Assembly: GCF_028656955.1 (NCBI RefSeq)
Contig: NZ_JAMDGY010000092.1
Location: forward strand, 1 to 38,002
Source of the DNA: Pseudomonas fontis
GTDB taxonomy: Bacteria; Pseudomonadota; Gammaproteobacteria; Pseudomonadales; Pseudomonadaceae
Length of the DNA stretch: 38,002 bases
Direction of reading: 5' to 3'
How positions within the stretch are numbered: the first letter of the stretch is position 1; each line of letters starts with the position of its first letter. The translations under genes and the position numbers were made by a program. Below the pieces are notes generated by a model, which did no database searches, had not been told where the DNA came from, and was given only the letters and a program-made list of their open reading frames with translations. Positions 24,966 to 32,900 of the stretch are shown here, in pieces.

Positions 24966-26315
24966 ATGAAAAACACCCTGCTCCGCACCACCATGGCCGG
25001 CGGCCTGCTGTGCCTGGCCAGCGCCAGTGCCCTGGCAGCGATGGCCCCCGCCGATGTCGCCCGCCTGGGCAAGGACCTGACCCCGACAGGCGCGCAGATG
25101 GCCGCCAGCGCAGACGGCCTGGTGCCCGCCTGGACCGGCGGCCTGACCACGCCACCGCCAGGTTTTGATGCCGGCAAGGGCTATATCGACCCGTTTGCCG
25201 GCGAAAAACCGCTGTACACCATCACCTCGGCGAACATGGCGCAGTACGACAAACTGCTGAGCCCCGGCTACAAGGCCATGCTCAGCAAGTACCCGGACTA
25301 CAAGATGCTCGTATACCCCAGCCATCGCACCGCCGCCCTGCCCCAGGCCGAGTACGCGCAGATCGCCAGGGAAGCCGGCCAGGTCGAACTGGCCAACGGC
25401 GGCAACGGCTTGCAGCACTATGAAAAGACCAGCGTGCCCTTCCCGCTGCCCAAGACCGGTACCGAGGCGATGTTCAACCACATGGTGCGCTTCCGTGACG
25501 GCGGCTATCAGTACTACCCCACCGAAATGGTGGTGCAGGCCAACGGCAACTTCACCCCGGTTCGCCGCGAGGTAAAAGTGGCGATGGCCTCGGCCATGGG
25601 CAACCCGGAGGCCAACCGCCTGTATTACTACCTGGGCAAGGTGACCTCGCCGGAAAGCGTGGCCGGCAACCAGACCCTGGTGCATGAACCCATCGACCAG
25701 GCCGAGGAAGCCCGCCTGGCCTGGACCTACAACCCCGGCCAACGCCGCGTGCTGCGCGCACCCGAGGTGTCTTACGACTCGCCCGTACCAACCTCGGACG
25801 GCCTGCGCACCAACGACATGATCGACATGTTCAACGGCGCACCCGACAAGTACCAGTGGAAGCTGGTCGGCAAGCAGGAAATGCTGGTGCCCTACAACAC
25901 CTACAAGCTGGCCGACCGCACGCTCAAGTACAAGGACCTGATCCAGGCCAACCACCTCAACCAGGACCTGGTGCGTTACGAGCCGCATCGCGTCTGGGTG
26001 GTCGAAGCCACGCTGAAACCGGGTGAGCGGCATATCTACGCCAAGCGCGTGTTCTATATCGACGAAGACAGCTGGGGCATTCTGGCCGCCGACCTGTATG
26101 ACGGTCGCGGCGAGCTGTGGCGCGTACAGGAAGCCCACAGCCTGCAGCGCTACGACGTGTTGTCGGCGATCCATATCAGCGAGGTCGCCTATGACCTGCA
26201 AGCCCGCCGCTACATCACCTACGGCCTGGAAAACGAAGAGAAGCTGACCCGCTTCGGCATCCCCGCCAAACTCGATGATTTCAGCGTGGCCGCCCTGCGT
26301 CGCAGCGGCCGCTGA
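24966..26315 (+). CDS. DUF1329 family periplasmic protein
   Basis: A 449-residue exported protein that starts 12 bases after the DUF1302 stop with GAGGT as ribosome site. The signal peptide (LLCLASASALAAM) precedes the family's entry block APADVARLGKDLTPTGA and LVPAWTGGLTTPPPGF. Further on are VYPSHRTAALP, YNPGQRRVLRAPEVSYD and ERHIYAKRVFYIDEDSWGI. DUF1329 proteins have a LolA/LolB-like lipid-carrier fold by family knowledge, which fits a shuttle between the RND exporter and the outer-membrane DUF1302 protein. This coupling is inference. The pair ends with a terminator at 26345-26371. Confidence 0.93.
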   Translation: MKNTLLRTTMAGGLLCLASASALAAMAPADVARLGKDLTPTGAQMAASADGLVPAWTGGLTTPPPGFDAGKGYIDPFAGEKPLYTITSANMAQYDKLLSPGYKAMLSKYPDYKMLVYPSHRTAALPQAEYAQIAREAGQVELANGGNGLQHYEKTSVPFPLPKTGTEAMFNHMVRFRDGGYQYYPTEMVVQANGNFTPVRREVKVAMASAMGNPEANRLYYYLGKVTSPESVAGNQTLVHEPIDQAEEARLAWTYNPGQRRVLRAPEVSYDSPVPTSDGLRTNDMIDMFNGAPDKYQWKLVGKQEMLVPYNTYKLADRTLKYKDLIQANHLNQDLVRYEPHRVWVVEATLKPGERHIYAKRVFYIDEDSWGILAADLYDGRGELWRVQEAHSLQRYDVLSAIHISEVAYDLQARRYITYGLENEEKLTRFGIPAKLDDFSVAALRRSGR

Positions 26316-26344
26316 GTACCAGGCAACTCCATGGGCAAACCTTT

Positions 26345-26371
26345 GGCGGCCAGCGATGGTCGCCTTTTTTT
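26345..26371 (+). terminator. Intrinsic terminator after the DUF1302-DUF1329 operon
   Basis: GGCGGCCA and TGGTCGCC form an 8-bp stem (one G-U pair) around a GCGA tetraloop, followed by a run of seven T. It lies 30 bases after the DUF1329 stop. Confidence 0.88.
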
Positions 26372-26425
26372 AGGTCTTTTTCGCCAAGCCTTGGTTTTCC
26401 ATTAGGCGCGCTGCACATCCCGACG

Positions 26426-26439
26426 TAAAATCACGCCCA
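26426..26439 (+). promoter_or_regulatory. Candidate promoter giving a leaderless mRNA
   Basis: TAAAAT at 26426-26431 is a good -10 box, with a weak TTAGGC 18 bases upstream as -35. Transcription would begin about seven bases later, at or next to the ATG at 26439. The bases before that ATG (tcacgccc) contain no Shine-Dalgarno sequence, so the nitrilase-like gene may be translated from a leaderless message. Confidence 0.4.
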
Positions 26440-27560
26440 TGCGAAAACTCCTGCTAGGCGCCCTGGCGCTTGTTCTGATTGCCATCCTCTGTGGCTACGG
26501 GCTGTGGACCCAACAGCGCCCGGCGGGCCACTACCTGTCCGACCTGCGTATCCAGCTGGCCCTGAACCAAGGGGTGCCGGGCGACAACGGCAACCTGCTG
26601 GGTATCGAGCCGCAGCTCTACCCGGGTGACTACCAGAACCTCAAGCGCCTGCGCCGCAAGCTGTCTGCCTACCTGGAGCAAGCCCGCGCGCAAGGTCTGG
26701 TCAATGACAAGACCATCGTCGTGCTGCCTGAACACATTGGCACCTGGCTCTGGGCGCGGGACGAAAAGAAGGAGCTGTACCAGGTCACTCATCTGCGCGA
26801 AGCCTGGCAATGGCTGGAGCTGAGCAATCCGATCCGCTATGGCCTGGCAATGCTCGGCGCCGAGGGCGACGACCGCCGCGCCGACGCGCACCTGCGCATG
26901 AAGGCCGCGCAGATGGCTGAGGACTACCAGCAGCTGTTTGGTGGCCTGGCCAAGGAATTCGGCGTGACCCTGGTGGCCGGCTCCATCGTGTTGCCCGAAC
27001 CCACTGTGGAGCGCGGCCAACTGCGGGCCGGCTCCGGCGCCCTGTACAACAGCAGCGTGGTATTCGCCAATGACGGCAGCATTCTCGGCGAGCCGCAGCG
27101 CCAGCAGTATCCAGACGGCGAGATGCGCCGCTTCATCCGCCACGGCGACGCCTACCCGCCGCAGGTCCTGCAAACCCCGGCCGGGCGCCTGGGCGTGCTG
27201 ATCGGCAGTGACAGCTGGTACCCCAGCAACTATCAAACCCTGACCGACCAATCGGTGCAGATCATCGCCAACCCGGCGTTCATCGCCGGCAAGGGCAGCT
27301 GGAACGCGCCGTGGCGCGGCAACCGGCATGTGCCGCTGGCCGCCGAACTGCCGCTCAAGGCCGGCGACGTCAGCGAGGCCCAGGCCTGGGAGCAACTGAC
27401 CCTCAACGCGCCGGCCAAGGGCATGGCGAGCATGAGTGTTTTCCTCCGTGGGCAGTTCTGGGAGCTTGCCGGCGAAGGCCTGGGCTTTGCCAACCGCGCC
27501 GGCCATCAATACAGCGCCAGCCCCGGCCAGGGTGCGCGCCTGCTGAACCTCTGGTTGTAG
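26439..27560 (+). CDS. Membrane-anchored carbon-nitrogen hydrolase homologue lacking the catalytic Cys
   Basis: A 373-residue protein with one N-terminal transmembrane helix (LLLGALALVLIAILCGYGL), the rest probably periplasmic. The fold is that of nitrilase/CN-hydrolases: TIVVLPEHIGTWLW carries the conserved Glu (E98), and VTLVAGSIVLPEP and ALYNSSVVFANDGSILGE are typical strands. At the nucleophile elbow the family reads G-x-x-I-C-x-D; here it is LGVLIGSDSWYPSNY, with Gly256 in place of Cys. The usual Lys block is also replaced (EPQRQQYPDGEMRRF). It may have lost amidase activity and act as a binding or sensing protein, unless Ser257 takes over. The AraC regulator gene follows after 4 bases, so the two form one unit. 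Confidence 0.85.
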   Translation: MRKLLLGALALVLIAILCGYGLWTQQRPAGHYLSDLRIQLALNQGVPGDNGNLLGIEPQLYPGDYQNLKRLRRKLSAYLEQARAQGLVNDKTIVVLPEHIGTWLWARDEKKELYQVTHLREAWQWLELSNPIRYGLAMLGAEGDDRRADAHLRMKAAQMAEDYQQLFGGLAKEFGVTLVAGSIVLPEPTVERGQLRAGSGALYNSSVVFANDGSILGEPQRQQYPDGEMRRFIRHGDAYPPQVLQTPAGRLGVLIGSDSWYPSNYQTLTDQSVQIIANPAFIAGKGSWNAPWRGNRHVPLAAELPLKAGDVSEAQAWEQLTLNAPAKGMASMSVFLRGQFWELAGEGLGFANRAGHQYSASPGQGARLLNLWL

Positions 27561-27564
27561 CCCG

Positions 27565-28605
27565 GTGAGCCGCCCCCGTGTGCGCCTGGGCGACCTTTCG
27601 GTCGGGTTTATCCAGAGCCTGGAAGAGACCCTGCGCCAGCTCGGCCACGACCCGACCCCACTGCTTGAGCGCTATGGCCTGCACGCCACGCGCCTGGCCG
27701 AAGCCGGCGCCCGCCTGTCGATCCCGCGCTACATGCACCTGGGGCATGCCGCCATTGCCCTGACCGGCGAGCCGGCGCTGGGCCTGCACATGGGCCGGCT
27801 CAGCCGCCTGAGCCAGGCTGGCCTTGCCGGGGTGACCGCAGCGCAAGCCCCCAGCCTGGGGGAAGCGGCCCGTACGCTGCTGCGCTTCGAGCCGCTGTAT
27901 GCCGCCAACTACCGTGGCCAGTCGAGCTATCAGGAAGACCCGCACGGCGCCTGGCTGCGCTTCTATTCGATCAGCCCGTACAACGACTACAACCGTTTTG
28001 TGGTGGATTCGGTACTGGCCGGCTGGCTCGCGCAGTTGTCCGCAGTGGCCGGTGCGCCGCTACAGGCCGAGCGGGTCGACATCGAGTTCGAGGCCCCCGC
28101 CTACGCCGCGCAGTACCAGGCGCTGAGCAGCACCGGCGTGCAATTTGCTGCCGAAACCAACCAACTGCGCCTGAGCCGCGCCGCCCTGGAGCTGCGCAAC
28201 CCCGCGCATTGCCCGAGCACCTGGCAGCATCTGCTGAAACTGTGTGAACACGAGTTGCTCGAGCGTACCCGCACGCGCGGCCTGGCCGAGCGCATCGCGC
28301 ACCTGCTGGGGCCCTTGCTCAATGGCGGGCGGGAACCGGATCTGGAGGAAGTCGCTCGCCACCTGCAACTGCCCACCTGGACACTGCGGCGCAAGCTGGC
28401 CGAGGAAGGCACGCAGTTTCGCGCCATCCTCAACGACACGCGGCGCGACCTGGCCATGACCTATATCCGCGATACGGAACTGGCCTTTGGCGAGATCGCC
28501 TACCTGCTGGGGTTTGCTTCGGCAGAGGCGTTCCAACGCGCATTCAAGCGCTGGAGCGGGGTCACGCCGGGAGAGTTTCGCCGCAGCCAGCGGCGCTCGG
28601 CCTAG
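27565..28605 (+). CDS. AraC-family transcriptional regulator (OruR/ToxR-type sensor domain)
   Basis: A 346-residue regulator with an N-terminal arabinose-binding-like domain (PF12625 type: LRQLGHDPTPLLERYGL, then LGLHMGRLSRLSQAGLAG) and a C-terminal AraC helix-turn-helix pair (EEVARHLQLPTWTLRRKLAEE and FGEIAYLLGFASAEAFQRAF, ending RWSGVTPGEFRR). The GTG start at 27565 is the first possible start after an in-frame stop at 27544, and lies 4 bases past the nitrilase-like gene, so it depends on coupling. Regulators of this subtype often control the neighbouring catabolic or transport operon; the DUF1302 set just upstream is the best candidate target. Its stop overlaps the stop of the small gene on the other strand. 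Confidence 0.92.
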   Translation: MSRPRVRLGDLSVGFIQSLEETLRQLGHDPTPLLERYGLHATRLAEAGARLSIPRYMHLGHAAIALTGEPALGLHMGRLSRLSQAGLAGVTAAQAPSLGEAARTLLRFEPLYAANYRGQSSYQEDPHGAWLRFYSISPYNDYNRFVVDSVLAGWLAQLSAVAGAPLQAERVDIEFEAPAYAAQYQALSSTGVQFAAETNQLRLSRAALELRNPAHCPSTWQHLLKLCEHELLERTRTRGLAERIAHLLGPLLNGGREPDLEEVARHLQLPTWTLRRKLAEEGTQFRAILNDTRRDLAMTYIRDTELAFGEIAYLLGFASAEAFQRAFKRWSGVTPGEFRRSQRRSA

Positions 28606-28688
28606 AGCTCGGTCGCGTCTTCGGCCGGCTCTGGCAGATCAAGCTCGTAGGCTTGGTATTCGAGGAGTTCTTCCTGGTAGTCGTCCAT
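28602..28688 (-). CDS. 28-residue acidic small protein
   Basis: A short frame on the minus strand begins MDDYQEELLEYQAYELD and ends EDATEL. ATG at 28688 is preceded by GGAG with a 6-base gap. Eleven of the 28 residues are Asp or Glu and there is no basic residue, so the composition is strongly biased, which is unusual for a chance frame. Its TAG overlaps the TAG of the convergent AraC gene through the palindrome CTAG. I do not recognise a named family; similar short acidic frames may be conserved in Pseudomonas, which cannot be checked here. Confidence 0.55.
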   Translation of the reverse strand: MDDYQEELLEYQAYELDLPEPAEDATEL

Positions 28689-28728
28689 CGCCTGCTCCGT
28701 TCTGCTCATTCATGTCATCTGCTTTGAA

Positions 28729-28754
28729 CTTCACCCTAAAGTGCCGGGGTGAAG
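28729..28754. repeat. Inverted repeat downstream of the lipoprotein gene
   Basis: Arms cttcaccc (28729-28736) and gggtgaag (28747-28754) are a perfect 8-bp inverted repeat with a 10-base loop. It lies between the lipoprotein stop and the small acidic gene. The minus strand has no T-run after the hairpin, so it is a weak terminator candidate; it could be an operator or an RNA-stabilising hairpin. Confidence 0.4.
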
Positions 28755-28816
28755 AAAACATGACAATTGCCGTACATGAGATAAACGTAGCAGGCGCCGC
28801 GAAAATTATCCGCTGG

Positions 28817-29710
28817 TCAGAACGTCGCAGGTGCAGTGGCCGGGGCGGGTGCCTCCGGCGTGCTGGCTGGCGCGGGGGTGGCCGGTGCCGGCTCGACCAC
28901 CGCCGGCACAGCCGGGGCAACCGGTTCGACGCTGATCGGCGCCGCAGCGGCCGGTGGTGCCACCGGCTGTGAGCCCTTGCTGTCATCGACGACGGGGGCT
29001 GCCGGCGCTTCTGCGGCAGGCACCGGCTGTGGCTGAACGCTGTCGACGACCGGCAGCGCAGCAGGTGCCTGGGCACTGGCCGGGGCTACCGAGGCGGGGT
29101 TCGGCTCGGGCACACCGAGTTCGGCGGCAGGCTGCTCAGGCGGTTTTTCCGGCGCGGCGGCTTTTTTGCTCTTGGGCTTGGGCTCCTTGGGCAGGAAGCT
29201 TTCGACCAGGGCGAAATAGCGCTCGTAGAACTTGGCCGAGGTCACGGTCTCGCTCGCCACCTTGACCATCGAGTCGTCGGAGGAGCCGATCGGCATCGAC
29301 ACCGAGCCCAGCACACCGACGCCAAGGCTGGCGGAGGTGTTGGATTTCTTCAGGGCGTAGCGGTCTTGCAGGGCGTTGGCAAACATGGTCGAGCGCCCTT
29401 CGCTGCCGCTGTCGGCGGCGCAGACCACGTTGAAGCTGATTTGCAGGTGCGAGTCGCCAGTCTGCTGGAAGCTCTTGTTGCCGTTGACCTGGCCACGTTC
29501 GCTGGTGGTGATGATGTAGCCCTGGCTGAGCAAGGCACGGCGTGCGGCCTCGCAGGTGCCGGCTTCACTGACGGGGAAGCTGCGCGAGAAGGTGCCCGAG
29601 TCATCAAAATTCTCGTGCTCGTAGATCGCGGCTTTTTTCGAGGAACACCCGGCCACACCCGCCAGCACTAGGGCCAGCCCGAGCGCACCGAAGACGGTTG
29701 ACTTTGACAT
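28817..29710 (-). CDS. DUF2242-like outer-membrane lipoprotein with Pro/Ala-rich tail
   Basis: A 297-residue lipoprotein. The lipobox LAGVAGCSSKK places the lipidated Cys at residue 22; Ser at the next position fits outer-membrane sorting. The folded part (about 22-175) includes ETARRALL-like CEAARRALLSQGYIITTSE and LQISFNVVCAADSGSEGRST, which I associate with the DUF2242 family. From about residue 178 the protein is a low-complexity Pro/Ala/Val-rich tail, possibly spanning the peptidoglycan. AGGA lies 6 bases before the ATG. Function is unknown, and the family name is from memory of the pattern. Confidence 0.8.
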   Translation of the reverse strand: MSKSTVFGALGLALVLAGVAGCSSKKAAIYEHENFDDSGTFSRSFPVSEAGTCEAARRALLSQGYIITTSERGQVNGNKSFQQTGDSHLQISFNVVCAADSGSEGRSTMFANALQDRYALKKSNTSASLGVGVLGSVSMPIGSSDDSMVKVASETVTSAKFYERYFALVESFLPKEPKPKSKKAAAPEKPPEQPAAELGVPEPNPASVAPASAQAPAALPVVDSVQPQPVPAAEAPAAPVVDDSKGSQPVAPPAAAAPISVEPVAPAVPAVVEPAPATPAPASTPEAPAPATAPATF

Positions 29711-29950
29711 TGCACATCCTGGGAAATCGATCGGCGCCTATTGTGCATCACTTCGGTGGATCACCGAAACCGCAGTGGCGGTATCCGTAGACAAAAATCG
29801 TCCATGGGTGCCCGGGTTGCAGTGCGCTGCTGTTGCGGTTTTGGCCGTGGGCGGGCCGCTCGTCTGCTATTGCGAAGGGATTCGGCGATGGAAGTTGCTG
29901 ACCGTACTCCGCTATCGAAGTGCGGTCAGCAAAAAGGCCTGCCTTAGCGT
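29711..29950. other. Intergenic region with a 10-bp perfect inverted repeat
   Basis: About 240 bases between the lipoprotein start and the RHS stop, both genes on the minus strand. The lipoprotein promoter must be here. A perfect inverted repeat, ttgctgaccg (29895-29904) and cggtcagcaa (29923-29932), has an 18-base partly pairing loop. On the minus strand five T precede it rather than follow it, so it is not a classical terminator for the RHS gene, although it lies in the right place to end or stabilise that message. No immunity-like small gene is seen behind the RHS gene. Confidence 0.5.
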
Positions 29951-32900
29951 TTACGCAGTTGCTTTTCTCGTATTTCCATACGCGAGCGTCGATTCCCAGC
30001 GTGTGCGACTCGACCCGCCTTCGCCCACTTCATCCATAGCCTGAGGATTGATCAGGCTGTCTATGCCCGCCACTGTATCGCGGTAGACCTTGACTTCCAA
30101 TGCCGAGCTAACCGCCGAAGGCACTTGCTTGAAAAGCTTGGCCGACCCCACCAGCATGGCCTTGGCTACAGGTCTCGTTACGCGCACCACGTTGGGGAAG
30201 TACCACTCAGCCAGTGCTGCAATTCCTTTGACCGTGTGGGCCTCACCGTTACCCAGATCGACCATGAACTCGGAGCGTGACAGCCAACCCTTGCGCTGCT
30301 GCAACACCGACTTGCTTGAAGCCCGCAGTGCCGCAGCAGCCTTGAAGCCATACCGCTTGATCTCACCCCAGCGTTTCAGCACTTGGCGAACCCCCAGGCG
30401 TACCCCCGCCTGAATTTTCTTCAGCAATTGCCCGGTTTGTGTGGCAGCCCAACGCAGCCCCTTCAGCGCTTGCTTGGGCAGGCTGGCGAAGTTACCGATG
30501 GAGGCGAACCCGAACACCATGGAGGCGATCCCCAATCGGCGAGCAGTCTCTGGGTCAGTGTCTTCGATGATTTTTCCCGCGACCTCCAATGCCAACGCCG
30601 TCAACGACAATGCAGTGGTCACGAAGAAGAACAACGAGGCGCCACCTGTACCGGCGGCCAAGGCAATGCCCATGACAGCCATGGCCGCCGACAACGCAAT
30701 GCCTCGCCAGAAGCTGCCCACGGGCTGCGGCTGGGTATCGCGCAGGGTCTGGTTGAGGTCAGCGATCATCCGGTCCTCTCCCCAGCGGCTGATCATGATG
30801 TGGCCACTGGGGTCGTGCAGGTCGATGGGGTTGCAGCAATAGGCGTACTCGTTCACCCCGCCTTCACCGAACGGGCTCTTGCTGTCCGGCTGCTGGAAGC
30901 TGCGCTGGTGTGGTGAGTACGTCCGGTAGCCGTTGCCCAGGTGATAGGCATGGGTCACCGGGTCCAACCGTTCACCGTTGTAGCCTCGACGACTGTTGGC
31001 CAGCAACGCGCCATTTTCGCCAAATGCCGTGAAGGCACTCAGCTGTATATCCGCCCCCTGGCAATAACCGACAATGCCGCTGTGCGGGTCCTCCAGCAAG
31101 AACGCCGTGTGGGTCCCGGCACTGTCGCGCACTTGTTGTACCTGCGCGACGCCCAGCGCTACACGCTTGACCTCCTTGCCTTCACTGTCAAACCACACCT
31201 CGCCGCACAACTGCTCACCGTCGTAGCACAGCTCGCAAGTCTGCTTGTCGGCCGCGACATACTGCGCAGCCAGACGACCGTAGCCGTCATAGGCATATTG
31301 GCTGAGCAGCTTGCCGTCCTTGTCCTTGACCGTCTTGAGCTGGCCCTGCTCGTTGTAGGCCAACTTCTGGCCATTGGCGTTCTCCTCGAGGAAACCGTTA
31401 CTGGTCCACGTCAAGGTACTGGCCTCACCATCGGTATCAACCGAACTGCACTGCGTCGGGTTGGCCGCATCGAAGGTGTAGGTCTGGGTTTGCGTTGCGT
31501 CGTCGGCATAGGTCGTGATGCATTTCTCCAGGCGCATCAAACCATCCCAGGTGAAGGCTTGTTTCTTGACCCGCTTGCCTTGCTCGTCTGCCGGGCAATC
31601 CTTGGCCTCGGCAGCTACACAGCTGTACTCGGTCAGCCGGTCGAGGCTGTCATGGCTGAAGCTCTCCTTGCGCACCTGCTTGCCGTCCCGGGTGAGGGTC
31701 TTGTCCTTGAGCAGCCCTTCAGATGTCCACTCCTGCTTCAAGCTCAAGACGCTGGCACCGTTAACCTGGTAGTCACGCGCGGTTTCCTGGCCGAAGTCGT
31801 CATAGCTGTAGCGCGTGCTCAATCGGCTGGCGCTTTGTGCGGCGACTACCGTCTGCTCCTGCAACTGCCCGGTGTCGGCATAGCGGTACTGCTGGTCGAT
31901 GCCGCTTTCGTAGTGGCGCAACAGGCGCTGTTGGCGGTCGTGGAAGCTGCGCACGTAGCGGCCGTCGCTACGCAGCGCCGCCAGCACAAAGCCCGAAGTT
32001 GAACAGAGCTCCCACGCCTTGCGGGTTGCGCGTGGTGTTTTCACCTCACGCTTGAGCTGGCCGAACAGCCCCGGCAGGGTTTGGCTCTCGCTGTGGCTGC
32101 CGAACTTGAAGGCATCCACCGTGCCGCTGGCCTCATGCGTGCTGAGTGTCGTGGTTTTGCCGGTGGCGTCGTTTGCCACGCTGCTGAGCTTGGTACCGCT
32201 GATACTCAAGGTACGCGTAGTGCCGTCGTCTGTGGCCTCATGGGTCAGTTCGCGTTTGTCAGGCAGGGTGACCTTGTTGTCGGCAAATTGATAACGGCGC
32301 GTGCCGATGGTGCGGCTCTTGAGACGCGACGGCGCCGTGATTTCCTGGGTGCCCATCACGGTGTCATTGACCTTCAGTTCAATTACCTGAGTGCTCAGGC
32401 CAAAGTAGCTGCGGTTGATCTTCGTGCCGTTCGGCTGGGTGATCTGGGTTACCCGGCCCAGCTCATCGCGCTCGAACTGGAGGGTCTGTTCGGCATCTCC
32501 ACTACCACGCGTGACCTTGCTCAAATGGCCATTGTGGTCAAACTCCTTGACCATTAGGGTACGTGACAGGCCGCTTGCACTTTCCTGGGTGAAGGTATGG
32601 CTGATGCCACCATCATCCAGCTGCTCACGCGTCTTGGTACGTGTCTGCAAGGTGCGCTTCCCAACACCAATGACCTCTGTGCTGGTACTTGAAATTCCAG
32701 CATAACCATAAACTTTCTCTTCTTTCCAGATACCTCTCTGGTCAAAGGTCAGTGCCTGACGCTCCCCGTTTGACTCCAACGCCCGACGCAAGCCACCGGG
32801 CCAATAGTCATAACGGGTGTGGTTGTTCAAGGTGCCCTGGCTGCTGTAGTCCATCTCGTCCAGCAGGCACCAGCGCTCAGCCCCCGTGACTTTGAGTGCT

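Noticed and set aside
24087..26201. 704-codon open frame antisense to the DUF1302 and DUF1329 genes
   Set aside because: It is opposite two well-supported genes in high-GC DNA, where third-position bias opens antisense frames. Its low-complexity Gly/Val/Ala/His composition fits a shadow.
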